NCBI GenBank assembly: GCA_021300055.1
Contig: JAJTHU010000301.1
Coordinates: forward strand, 1-14,737
Source of the DNA: Nitrosomonadaceae bacterium
GTDB lineage: Bacteria > Pseudomonadota > Gammaproteobacteria > Burkholderiales > Usitatibacteraceae
DNA: 14,737 bases
Reading direction: 5' to 3'
Below the pieces are notes generated by a model. That model did no database searches and was not told the DNA's origin. It was given only the letters and a program-made list of their open reading frames with translations. Positions 1 through 6,850 of the stretch are shown here, piece by piece. How positions within the stretch are numbered: position 1 is the stretch's first letter; the number at the start of each line of letters is the position of its first letter. The position numbers and the translations under genes were made by a program.

Positions 1-1
1 G

Positions 2-208
2 CGATATCGCGGGCCCAACGAAATTCCCTGTGATGCACGCGTTACACGCGGCGAGGAAATGGGTTGGTTTGAGCACGGCTCAACGATCATCGTGCTGGCG
101 CCACGCGGTGTTCGCTTGGCACCCGGCATCCTCACCGGTTGGCAAATTCGAATGGGGCAGCCCCTGATGCTCCGCGACGCGCGGGGCGCGGACTCCTTAC
201 GACAGTAA
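2..208 (+). CDS. psd: Phosphatidylserine decarboxylase, C-terminal fragment (5' end outside window)
   Basis: Psd removes CO2 from phosphatidylserine to give phosphatidylethanolamine at the inner membrane. Only the last 68 codons are present, in frame 2, ending in TAA at 206-208. The fragment contains GEEMGWFEHGSTIIVLAP, which matches the family's conserved G-E-E-M-G-x-F-x-x-G-S-T region. In this family the proenzyme is cleaved between Gly and Ser, and the serine (codon 80-82) becomes the pyruvoyl cofactor of the small alpha chain. The tail (GWQIRMGQPLM) fits the family's usual end, where a Gly-rich turn precedes an R-M-G-x-x-L stretch. The position before the Gly is His, where E. coli has Leu (LGST). 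It converges on tag with a 37-bp gap in which I see no clear terminator. The identification is firm for the fragment; the rest of the gene cannot be judged. Confidence 0.85.
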   Translation, partial: RYRGPNEIPCDARVTRGEEMGWFEHGSTIIVLAPRGVRLAPGILTGWQIRMGQPLMLRDARGADSLRQ

Positions 209-245
209 GCCAGTGTGCGCGACGTTACAACCGCGGCTGCAGCGC

Positions 246-854
246 CTACAGTGCGAGCGGCTTCTCACCCAATGCGCGCACGGGCTCGTAGCGAGGACAC
301 GAGCGCAAATGGTCGTTGACCATGCCAGTCGCCTGCATGAACGCATAGCAAATCGTCGTGCCGACAAAGCGAAAGCCCCTGCGCTTGAGCCCCTTTGAGA
401 GCTGATCCGATTGCGGCGTTGACGTCGGCACATCGCTCCCGCGCTTAAACGCATTTTGGCGAGGCTTGCCGTCTACAAACTGCCAAACGTATTTGGCGAA
501 ACTGCCGCACTCGGCTTGCACATCCAGAAAGGCTTGCGCGTTGCTGATAGCGCTTTCAATCTTCAATCGATTGCGAACGATGCCGGCGTTGGCCATCAAG
601 CGCAGCACGTCTTTTTCCTTGAAGCGAGCCACACGCGTGGCGTCCCAGTCCGCAAAAGCCGCGCGGTAGTTCTCCCGCTTCTTGAGGATGGTGTCCCACG
701 AGAGTCCGGCTTGAGCGCCTTCCAGAATCAAGAACTCAAACAGAACCGTGTCGTCGGTCTGCGGCACGCCCCACTCGAGATCGTGGTACTCGCGCTCAAG
801 GTCGTTGATCTCCGACCAAGGGCAGCGCCCGGTCGCGGCGGTGGCTGAGGTCAT
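246..854 (-). CDS. tag: DNA-3-methyladenine glycosylase I
   Basis: Tag is a base-excision repair enzyme that removes 3-methyladenine from alkylated DNA in the cytoplasm. The protein has 202 residues, slightly longer than E. coli Tag because of extra residues at both ends. It keeps the known zinc ligands: Cys11 and His24 near the N-terminus, His182 and Cys186 in the VNDHLRSC motif. The base-recognition residues of the E. coli enzyme (Tyr16, Glu38, Trp46) correspond to Tyr23, Glu45 and Trp53 here, within YHDLEWGVP and LEGAQAGLSW. The stretch VPTSTPQSDQLSKGLKRRGF is also characteristic. It starts with ATG at 854, 35 bp after glmM on the same strand, so it is probably the last gene of a tlpA-like/glmM/tag unit. 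I see no strong ribosome binding site; GAGAAG lies about 11 bases upstream. There is no functional link to glmM that I can name. Confidence 0.96.
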   Translation of the reverse strand: MTSATAATGRCPWSEINDLEREYHDLEWGVPQTDDTVLFEFLILEGAQAGLSWDTILKKRENYRAAFADWDATRVARFKEKDVLRLMANAGIVRNRLKIESAISNAQAFLDVQAECGSFAKYVWQFVDGKPRQNAFKRGSDVPTSTPQSDQLSKGLKRRGFRFVGTTICYAFMQATGMVNDHLRSCPRYEPVRALGEKPLAL

Positions 855-889
855 GTTCGTAAATGCTTCTCGGTTGCGCGAACAGGCCG

Positions 890-2248
890 CTATTGCAATG
901 CCTGCGCTGCAGCTTGGCGAACCGCGTTGGCGATGGTCTCGGCGAGTCGATCAACCAACTCCTTGTCCTCACCCTCAACCATGACGCGAATGACAGGCTC
1001 TGTGCCTGAGGCGCGCAGCAATACCCTGCCCTTCTGGGCGAGCGTGCCTTCGGCCTCACGTACCGTAGCCTGAATGCTTGGGGTCGCGGCAAGGTCCAGC
1101 TCAATCGGCGTGCGCACATTGATCAGGCGCTGCGGATACATGTGCAGATCAGCCGTAAAGTCTGCGAGCGAACTCTGCTGACGCGCCAATGCCGCTAGTA
1201 CTTGCAGCGCCGAGATGGTGCCGTCACCGGTCGAATGCTTGTCCAAGCAAAGAATGTGGCCGGAATTTTCGCCGCCGACTTCCCAGCCGCGTTCGGCCAG
1301 CAACTCCAACACGTATCGATCGCCCACCTTGGCGCGCGCGAACGCGATGCCCATATCGGCAAAGCGTCGCTCGAGGCCAAAGTTGGTCATCAGCGTGCCG
1401 GCGACACCACCGCGCCATGCGCCCGCGAGAACACGATCCTTCACAATGGCATAGAGCAATTGATCGCCATCGAACACGCGCCCCGATGCGTCGCACATCA
1501 TGAGCCGATCGCCATCGCCGTCGAGGGCAATGCCGAGGTCCGCGCCGACCTCTTTCACCTTCAGCGCCATCGCCTCGGTGTGGGTCGCGCCAACGCCATC
1601 ATTAATGTTCGTGCCATTTGGCGACACACCGATGGGCGTGACTTCCGCGCCGAGTTCCCAAAACAGGTTGGGGGCAATGTCATACGCCGCGCCGTGCGCG
1701 CAATCAACAACCACCTTCATCCCGCGCAAATCGAGACGTGCAGGGAAGCTGCTTTTGCAGAACTCTAAGTAACGGCCTTGGGCATCATTGATGCGCCGCA
1801 CCTTACCCAACTGCGCCGAGGGACGACATGCGAGCGGCTTGGTCATCTCGGCTTCAATCGCAGTTTCCACTGCATCGGGTAGCTTCGTGCCCTCGCCGGA
1901 GAAAAACTTAATGCCGTTGTCGTCATAAGGGTTGTGCGATGCCGAGATCATCACCCCAGCAGAAAGCCGCATTGCGCGCGTCAAAAACGCGACGCCCGGC
2001 GTAGGCATCGGACCGACCAACAACACATCGACCCCAGCGGCTGAAAATCCTGCTTCAAGGGCGCTTTCCAACATGTAGCCAGAGATGCGCGTGTCCTTGC
2101 CGATCAGCACCGTAGGCCGCGCGCCGATCGCTTGCGAGGCGAGGATTCGACCCGCCGCAAAGCCTAAATGCAACACCCAGTCTGGGGTGATGGGAGATTC
2201 GCCTACTCGCCCACGAACGCCATCGGTACCGAAAAATTTACGCGTCAT
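890..2248 (-). CDS. glmM: Phosphoglucosamine mutase
   Basis: GlmM converts glucosamine-6-phosphate to glucosamine-1-phosphate, an essential cytoplasmic step towards UDP-GlcNAc, peptidoglycan and lipopolysaccharide. The 452-residue length is close to that of E. coli GlmM. The four hallmark sites are present: the phosphoserine loop ISASHNPYDDNGIKFF (active Ser104, before the His), the metal loop DGDGDR at 243-248, the sugar-binding loop GGENSGH at 325-331 and the phosphate-binding loop RASGTEPVIRVM at 412-423. An upstream in-frame ATG at 2329 would add 27 residues that overlap the preceding gene and have no counterpart in the family. The start at 2248, giving MTRKFFGTDGVRGRVGE, matches known GlmM N-termini and is preferred. 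It follows the TlpA-like gene by 14 bp. In many proteobacteria glmM follows ftsH and folP; that neighbourhood is absent here. Confidence 0.97.
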   Translation of the reverse strand: MTRKFFGTDGVRGRVGESPITPDWVLHLGFAAGRILASQAIGARPTVLIGKDTRISGYMLESALEAGFSAAGVDVLLVGPMPTPGVAFLTRAMRLSAGVMISASHNPYDDNGIKFFSGEGTKLPDAVETAIEAEMTKPLACRPSAQLGKVRRINDAQGRYLEFCKSSFPARLDLRGMKVVVDCAHGAAYDIAPNLFWELGAEVTPIGVSPNGTNINDGVGATHTEAMALKVKEVGADLGIALDGDGDRLMMCDASGRVFDGDQLLYAIVKDRVLAGAWRGGVAGTLMTNFGLERRFADMGIAFARAKVGDRYVLELLAERGWEVGGENSGHILCLDKHSTGDGTISALQVLAALARQQSSLADFTADLHMYPQRLINVRTPIELDLAATPSIQATVREAEGTLAQKGRVLLRASGTEPVIRVMVEGEDKELVDRLAETIANAVRQAAAQALQ

Positions 2249-2262
2249 GTTGTGCGGCGATC

Positions 2263-2793
2263 TCAGGGCTTCTCGCCGTTGATGACTCGGGTGAGCAATT
2301 CTTTGGTTACGACACCAGTCTTGCTCCAAGCAAGCTTGCCATCAGGTCCAAAGACATGGGTCGTCGGCATCCCTTTGATCTTGCCGAACACCTTTTCGGT
2401 GCTGTCATCAGAGAGCACTAACGGATACTTGTGGCCAAATCGTTGCGCAGTGCGCTTGAGTTTGGCTGCGTCCTCCGCCGCTTTGCCCGTTTCATCCCAG
2501 TCAATGGCAATACCAATCACGTTTGCCTTCGCGGCTTGTTCGCGCGCAAACTCGGCAATCTCTGGGATCTCCTTGATGCAAGGCGCACACCACGTCGCCC
2601 AGAAATTAACGACGACCCACTTGCCCTTCATGTCCTTGAGGCGCTGAGGCTTCCCCGTGGTGTCCTTGAGGTCGAACGCGGAGGCACTCGCCGCGAACAA
2701 GAGGCTCGCGAGCACGAGGCAAAGCATTGCCCCGGTCTCACGCAATGGCGTGCGCCAAATTGCTCTAGGGGAAGGGGTCAAGGTTGCGGACAT
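2263..2793 (-). CDS. TlpA/ResA-family periplasmic thiol-disulfide oxidoreductase
   Basis: A thioredoxin-fold protein of 176 residues from the chosen start. The N-terminus has a basic stretch (to Arg18), a hydrophobic core (AMLCLVLASLLFAA, about 22-36) and an A-S-A-S-A site, so a signal peptide cleaved near residue 39 is likely and the mature protein acts in the periplasm. The active site WCAPC is at 68-72 (redox pair Cys69 and Cys72), following VVVNFWAT. The cis-proline loop GMPTTHVFGPDG has its Pro at 143. Family members reduce disulfides, for example in cytochrome c maturation or as general reductants; no cytochrome genes lie nearby, so the substrate is unknown. An in-frame ATG at 2859 would add 22 residues before the signal peptide and is less likely. 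Met23 (2725) is a third possible start. It is the first gene of the unit that continues into glmM and tag. Confidence 0.88.
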   Translation of the reverse strand: MSATLTPSPRAIWRTPLRETGAMLCLVLASLLFAASASAFDLKDTTGKPQRLKDMKGKWVVVNFWATWCAPCIKEIPEIAEFAREQAAKANVIGIAIDWDETGKAAEDAAKLKRTAQRFGHKYPLVLSDDSTEKVFGKIKGMPTTHVFGPDGKLAWSKTGVVTKELLTRVINGEKP

Positions 2794-2921
2794 AGAGACG
2801 TTTTTCTCAAAAATGACGAATTTGTTAAACTGAGACTCAAGGTTGCATTTTAGGGCCATCCCGCTCGCTCAGGTCGGCAAGTCAGATTTTCGGCAACTCA
2901 TGCCGCCACCATGCGATGGGG

Positions 2922-2937
2922 CTGGGGCACACCCCAG
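2922..2937. repeat. Perfect 6-bp inverted repeat in divergent intergenic region
   Basis: CTGGGG and CCCCAG are separated by CACA between the divergent TlpA-like gene and the PilZ-like gene. No T-run follows on either strand, so a rho-independent terminator is unlikely. The position, about 50 bases before the PilZ-like start codon, would suit an operator or a 5'-leader hairpin. The structure is seen; the function is guesswork. Confidence 0.35.
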
Positions 2938-2974
2938 TTGAGTCATCCTTACCCACAACAACGCCAAACACCCC

Positions 2975-2980
2975 AAGAGG
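2975..2980 (+). promoter_or_regulatory. Ribosome binding site of the PilZ-like gene
   Basis: AAGAGG lies five bases before the ATG at 2986. It is a good Shine-Dalgarno match and supports that start for the 525-codon gene. Confidence 0.7.
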
Positions 2981-2985
2981 GTTGA

Positions 2986-4563
2986 ATGCCACTCACTTTG
3001 ACGGTCCCTGTGGCGACCGGTTCTATTCCGAATGAAGTCGAGACCAACCCCAAAAAGGCGCGCGTCTGGGTAGAGTCGCTTCCCCTCACCAAGAGCGTAG
3101 AAGCCGCGAGCGTGCTACTTAAGTCGCTAGAAGTGCTCAACCGAGGCAAGCTGGCGGGAGAAGAGCGCGTCGCGCTGATCGAAGCGTATCGACCAGTACT
3201 TAACGTGGTGTTTGACGAACTCGATGCGGTTTACGCTGGCGCCAGCGTGCCTCTTTCGGAGAAACCTGCTCAAGCGCTGCAACTCGCACAAGCGCTCGCC
3301 AGCGAATGCGCCATTGCATACAAATTTCTGATTCTGGAAAAGACCGGAAAGCTTATCGGCTTCGGTAACAAGAAGTCTCTGCCGGGACCGATTTACCACA
3401 CCATGGTACTGCTGCTGGCGCAGATGGTGCAGAGCTACAAAACCTATTCACCGATTCGCGCTGGCGTTTGGCAGGAAGCCAACAGCCTGTATCTGTATGC
3501 GGAAGAGCAAGGCTTCGGTGCGGACGTTGCGGATACGGAGGCGCAAGCCAGTATCACTGAAGTGTTCTACGAAATGGTCATGCTGTCGCTCGCTGACCCG
3601 TACCGCTTGATGCAGCGCGAAACCGATAGCGTACTGTCGTTGCTTCGCCAAAACCGTGGCAACGTCGCGTTGCGCACGTCAGCGGAGGGTGTGGACCCTG
3701 CGAAGGCATTCGTCATCGCGCTCGATCTTGACGCAGGCCCGCGTCCTTTGGTTCAGGGCAACCGCCTTGCTGAGGGCGCCATCATGCGTCTCGTCGACTC
3801 AAGCAAGTTGGTCGAGCGCTTGCAGCAAAAAATTAAAGCCAGTACCGCAAGCGCCAATAGTGCTGCTCGCAGCCGTGCCACTCACGACCTGACCGACCTG
3901 ATGGGCCGCTTGTGTCGCCTGTGGGGCGACCCGCCCAAACGCCAGTTTCGTCGCACGCCCTCCGAAACTGGCGTTGCCGTGTGCGCTGGCATCAAAGCGA
4001 TCTCTTACTTCTCCGAGCTCGCTGCAAATGAAGGTAACGACGCGGACCTAGATGCGATTCGCGAGGGGCGCACGATTCCGCTGCTCAAAATCCCACAAGA
4101 TCCGATGTCGCAGTTGATCGGTGTCGAAGAGTGGGGCGTACTCAATCAGAGTGCCAATGGCCTACGGCTACATCGCGAAAAAGGCAGCACAGTTGCGGTC
4201 ACCGTCGGCGAATGCGTCGGCATGCGCCTCATGGGTGGCCGGGGCTGGAATCTCGGCGTCGTGCGTTGGCTCTCCATCCTCGAGGGCAATGCCATTGAGT
4301 TTGGGGTCGAGTTGATCTCGCCGAGCGTGTATGCGGTCACCATCGTGCCGACGATCGGTAGCTCTGGGCGAACCATGCCAGCTCTGCTCTTGGACAGCAC
4401 GCATCCCGAAGCCCCGCCCGACACGGTGTTGTGTGCGCCAGAGGTCTACGCCGATCTGCGCGAATTCGAGCTCAACGACCACGGTGAATTGAGTACTGTC
4501 CGCGCGACGATGTTGATCGAACGCACGCCGCGTTTCGACCTATTTCAGTTTCAGCCTTCCTGA
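2986..4563 (+). CDS. Uncharacterised 525-residue protein with a PilZ-like C-terminal region
   Basis: I do not recognise a named gene. The protein has no signal peptide and no membrane segment, so it is probably cytoplasmic. Residues about 36-310 look largely alpha-helical, with Leu/Ala-rich amphipathic stretches. The C-terminal part has features of PilZ domains, which bind c-di-GMP: an RxxxR at 319-323 (RQFRR), an N-x-S-x-x-G at 387-392 (NQSANG, then LRL), and a strand pattern GVVRW...IEFGVELISP around 424-446. The two motifs are about 64 residues apart, longer than the usual 20-30, so the first may be fortuitous or an insertion may separate them. The start has a good ribosome binding site. 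It stands alone between divergent and convergent neighbours. The last 13 bases overlap the 3' end of yihY. The c-di-GMP link is an inference from motifs; the helical N-terminal part has no assignment. Confidence 0.85.
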   Translation: MPLTLTVPVATGSIPNEVETNPKKARVWVESLPLTKSVEAASVLLKSLEVLNRGKLAGEERVALIEAYRPVLNVVFDELDAVYAGASVPLSEKPAQALQLAQALASECAIAYKFLILEKTGKLIGFGNKKSLPGPIYHTMVLLLAQMVQSYKTYSPIRAGVWQEANSLYLYAEEQGFGADVADTEAQASITEVFYEMVMLSLADPYRLMQRETDSVLSLLRQNRGNVALRTSAEGVDPAKAFVIALDLDAGPRPLVQGNRLAEGAIMRLVDSSKLVERLQQKIKASTASANSAARSRATHDLTDLMGRLCRLWGDPPKRQFRRTPSETGVAVCAGIKAISYFSELAANEGNDADLDAIREGRTIPLLKIPQDPMSQLIGVEEWGVLNQSANGLRLHREKGSTVAVTVGECVGMRLMGGRGWNLGVVRWLSILEGNAIEFGVELISPSVYAVTIVPTIGSSGRTMPALLLDSTHPEAPPDTVLCAPEVYADLREFELNDHGELSTVRATMLIERTPRFDLFQFQPS

Positions 4564-5597
4564 ATCGCGCTAGCCCGTAGCCGATAGCGCTGAGGCTTGC
4601 GGAGTTCCTCGACCTCTCCGGCTTCGAGCATGGTGTGCAATGCGTCTTCAGCGTGATCGATCGGCATGGGAGCTGCCATCCGCAACTGCTCCAATGTGCG
4701 TGGCGAATCTGCGGCCGCAAGGGCGGCACGTAGTCGTTCACTCTCGATTACGAGATCCGCATTACCGCGCTGCGCACCTGGATGCCTAAGGTACGACAGC
4801 GTTGCGGCAATCTCTGCTCCCAACAGCACCACCAACCAGCACAGGAAGAGCCACAACAAAAACACCGGTACGCTGGCGAAGGCACCGTAAACCACGTTGT
4901 AAGTCGGCACCTTCGCTATGTAGAGCACAAAACCCGACTTCATGAGTTCGAACAGCACGGCAGCAAGAGCGGCACCAATCAATGCGTGTCGTGGTGGCAC
5001 CCAGCGATTTGGGATCCACCGATACGCAAGGTAGAGCAGCAGCGTAGTCATCAACCACGGCAGTGCCCGTAGCAAGCTGTCATCAAGCCAAGGCATGCTG
5101 CGCTCAAATATGCGGCTGAGGCGCACCAAATAGAGCGTGGCGGAGAGACTCGCGCCCAACAGCAGCGGGCCCGCTGCGAGCAAGGTGATGGCCCAGCGCA
5201 GTCTGTGCCACCAACGGCGCTTGCGCGCTGCGCGCCAGATGTCGTTGAACGCATTCTCGATGGTCAGCAAGAGCATGATTGCCGAGGCGATCACAATCAA
5301 CAGGCCTATAGTTGTCAGCCTCGTCGCGTTCGCAGCGAATTGGTCGACGTAGGTGCCGACCATTCGCGAGGCCATATCAGGCACGAAATTCTTGAGGATG
5401 AAGTTCTTTGTGAGCTGTATGACCTCTCGCGTGTAGGGTAAACGCGAGGTGAGTGTGACAGTGACCGTAAAAAGCGGCACGAGGGCCAAGAGAGTCGTGA
5501 ACGTTAAGCTACCCGCCACGGTCAAACATCGGTCGCGCACAATCCGGCCAGCGACAAATACCGCATAGGCGACACTGTTTCGAAGTAGGTTCAGCAC
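4551..5597 (-). CDS. yihY: YihY/virulence factor BrkB family inner-membrane protein (UPF0761)
   Basis: A 348-residue membrane protein with about six hydrophobic segments (roughly 26-50, 95-113, 135-157, 179-196, 204-227, 240-266) and a soluble C-terminal tail of about 80 residues. Family hallmarks are AGSLTFTTLLALVPL near 28-42, ENAFNDIWR at 114-122, and YNVVYGAFASVP with a following hydrophobic run ending GAEI at 233-263. The family was once called ribonuclease BN, an assignment now known to belong to another gene; its real function is unsettled. The tail (about 280-348) looks like a small helical, possibly winged-helix region. The start is GTG at 5597, with GAGAGT eight bases upstream; nearby ATG codons are out of frame. 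It ends inside the 3' end of the PilZ-like gene and diverges from wrbA. Confidence 0.9.
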   Translation of the reverse strand: MLNLLRNSVAYAVFVAGRIVRDRCLTVAGSLTFTTLLALVPLFTVTVTLTSRLPYTREVIQLTKNFILKNFVPDMASRMVGTYVDQFAANATRLTTIGLLIVIASAIMLLLTIENAFNDIWRAARKRRWWHRLRWAITLLAAGPLLLGASLSATLYLVRLSRIFERSMPWLDDSLLRALPWLMTTLLLYLAYRWIPNRWVPPRHALIGAALAAVLFELMKSGFVLYIAKVPTYNVVYGAFASVPVFLLWLFLCWLVVLLGAEIAATLSYLRHPGAQRGNADLVIESERLRAALAAADSPRTLEQLRMAAPMPIDHAEDALHTMLEAGEVEELRKPQRYRLRASAIQEG

Positions 5598-5713
5598 AGA
5601 CCGGGACTCTCATTCATGGTGTAGCGCCCCACTGAGCGGCCTCCCTGTTGCCTTCCAACTCACATGGACGCATTCAATCGACTTTGGGGCACCGCGCTCG
5701 TGGAGCGCGTTCC

Positions 5714-5719
5714 TATAAT
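5714..5719 (+). promoter_or_regulatory. Possible -10 box (TATAAT) of wrbA-DUF2069
   Basis: A perfect TATAAT lies about 98 bases before the likely wrbA start. No convincing -35 hexamer sits 16-18 bases upstream, where the sequence is ACCGCG-like, so this is only a half-promoter; an activator might compensate. Confidence 0.4.
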
Positions 5720-5746
5720 AGCGGCAGATACTCTGAATAGCGGCAG
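5717..5746 (+). repeat. Two 11-bp direct repeats upstream of wrbA
   Basis: AATAGCGGCAG occurs at 5717-5727 and again at 5736-5746, with starts 19 bp apart. The first copy overlaps the TATAAT box. Such an arrangement could be an operator covering the promoter; a chance duplication is equally possible. Confidence 0.45.
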
Positions 5747-5817
5747 CCACCAGCGACGCAGCGATTCAATGCAAACTGATGAGCCAACAATTCCCAACCG
5801 TCAATCCTCGGACACAC

Positions 5818-6411
5818 ATGGCAGACATTCTGGTTCTTTACTACTCACACAATGGCTCTGTTGCCGAGCTTGCGAACAGTATTGCGCGTGGCATTGAAAG
5901 CGTGCCACGCATGAATGCAAGGGTTCGCACGGTTCCCCGGGTTTCGACTGTTAGCGAGGCAACCTCGCCCGCCGTCCCGGGCTCCGGACCGCCCTATGCC
6001 ACCCTCGCTGATCTGAAGGAGTGCGCCGCACTCGCCCTCGGTTCGCCGACACGCTTCGGCAATATGGCGGCCCCGATGAAGTACTTCCTTGATGGAACCG
6101 CGGGCGAATGGATGAGCGGCGCACTCATCGGTAAGCCCGCTTGCGTGTTCACCTCGACAGCGTCGATGCACGGTGGTAACGAATCCACGCTATTGAGCAT
6201 GATGTTGCCCCTTCTGCACCATGGCATGCTGATCGTGGGCATTCCGTTTAGCGAGTCCGGCCTCACAGCCACCGACGCCGGTGGCACGCCGTATGGCGCC
6301 AGCCACGTTGCAGGTGGCGATGGTGCAAAGCCGGTGACTGACACAGAAAAGGCGCTGGCCGTTGCCCTCGGCAAGCGACTGGCGGAGATCACCGCGAGGC
6401 TAGGAAGCTAA
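5818..6411 (+). CDS. wrbA: WrbA-family NAD(P)H:quinone oxidoreductase (flavodoxin-like)
   Basis: WrbA proteins are FMN-binding, tetrameric cytoplasmic enzymes that reduce quinones by two electrons and are linked to oxidative stress. From the chosen ATG the protein has 197 residues, about the family's usual length. The N-terminus ADILVLYYSHNGSVAELA is the flavodoxin first strand plus the FMN-phosphate loop (10-14). LGSPTRFGNMAAPMKYFLD (74-92) is the family signature, followed by GKPACVFTSTASMHGGNEST and a C-terminal loop with GTPYGASHVAGGDG (156-169). An in-frame ATG at 5779 would add 13 residues without family similarity or a clear ribosome binding site, so 5818 is preferred. It is followed after 4 bp by the DUF2069 gene, a pairing I recall from betaproteobacteria. 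Confidence 0.93.
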   Translation: MADILVLYYSHNGSVAELANSIARGIESVPRMNARVRTVPRVSTVSEATSPAVPGSGPPYATLADLKECAALALGSPTRFGNMAAPMKYFLDGTAGEWMSGALIGKPACVFTSTASMHGGNESTLLSMMLPLLHHGMLIVGIPFSESGLTATDAGGTPYGASHVAGGDGAKPVTDTEKALAVALGKRLAEITARLGS

Positions 6412-6415
6412 GGCG

Positions 6416-6850
6416 ATGGCCAACATGGAAGAGGCAACACCCCGCGCGCTACGTCCCACCTCCGTCGACGCCGCCGCGTCGGCGCATCGCTTGGGGTTGG
6501 CATGCCTTATCGCACTCATGACACTCTGCGTGCTTTGGGAATGGCTGCTTGCGCCCATTCGACCCGGCGGCTCTTGGTTGATTCTGAAGGCGGTGCCACT
6601 CATCTGGCCGACGTGGATCATTTGGCGCCGTCCGCTACAAAGACGCTACGTCTACCAGTTGTCGACATTGCTCATCTGGTTTTATTTCACGGAAGGCATC
6701 GTGCGGGCTTGGTCCGACTTGAATGGCTTATCGCAATTCCTCGCAGGTCTGGAGGCCGCTATTTGTTGCGTGTTCTTTATGGCCGCCGTGCGCTACGTGA
6801 GGCACTCTCGCGCGCTGCCGACTGCGCCCAGCTCGCGCGCCGCGCCTTGA
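6416..6850 (+). CDS. DUF2069 family inner-membrane protein
   Basis: A 144-residue protein with four predicted membrane segments (about 25-45, 53-71, 78-98 and 107-127) and short polar ends. The Trp-rich segment around LKAVPLIWPTWIIW, followed by a basic RRPLQRRY loop and YFTEGIVRAW, fits the DUF2069 family, which has no known function. It starts 4 bp after wrbA and is almost certainly co-transcribed with it; AGGAAG about eight bases before the ATG can serve as the ribosome binding site. A second in-frame ATG at 6425 is an alternative start. Its last 74 bp lie inside the convergent DedA-family gene, so its C-terminal tail (Ala/Ser/Arg/Pro-rich) is constrained by the other reading frame. Function in membrane or quinone metabolism is suggested only by the neighbour. 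Confidence 0.85.
   Translation: MANMEEATPRALRPTSVDAAASAHRLGLACLIALMTLCVLWEWLLAPIRPGGSWLILKAVPLIWPTWIIWRRPLQRRYVYQLSTLLIWFYFTEGIVRAWSDLNGLSQFLAGLEAAICCVFFMAAVRYVRHSRALPTAPSSRAAP

Noticed and set aside
1202..1768. 188-codon plus-strand open frame inside glmM
   Set aside because: It is antisense to conserved glmM motifs and has no protein family features; it is a by-product of codon bias.
2249..2329. N-terminal extension of GlmM from the ATG at 2329
   Set aside because: The 27 extra residues overlap the TlpA-like coding sequence and do not resemble GlmM; the start at 2248 matches the family.
5684..5705. Sigma-54 (-24/-12) promoter before wrbA
   Set aside because: GGGGCAC resembles the -24 element, but the -12 element is TCGT rather than TTGC.
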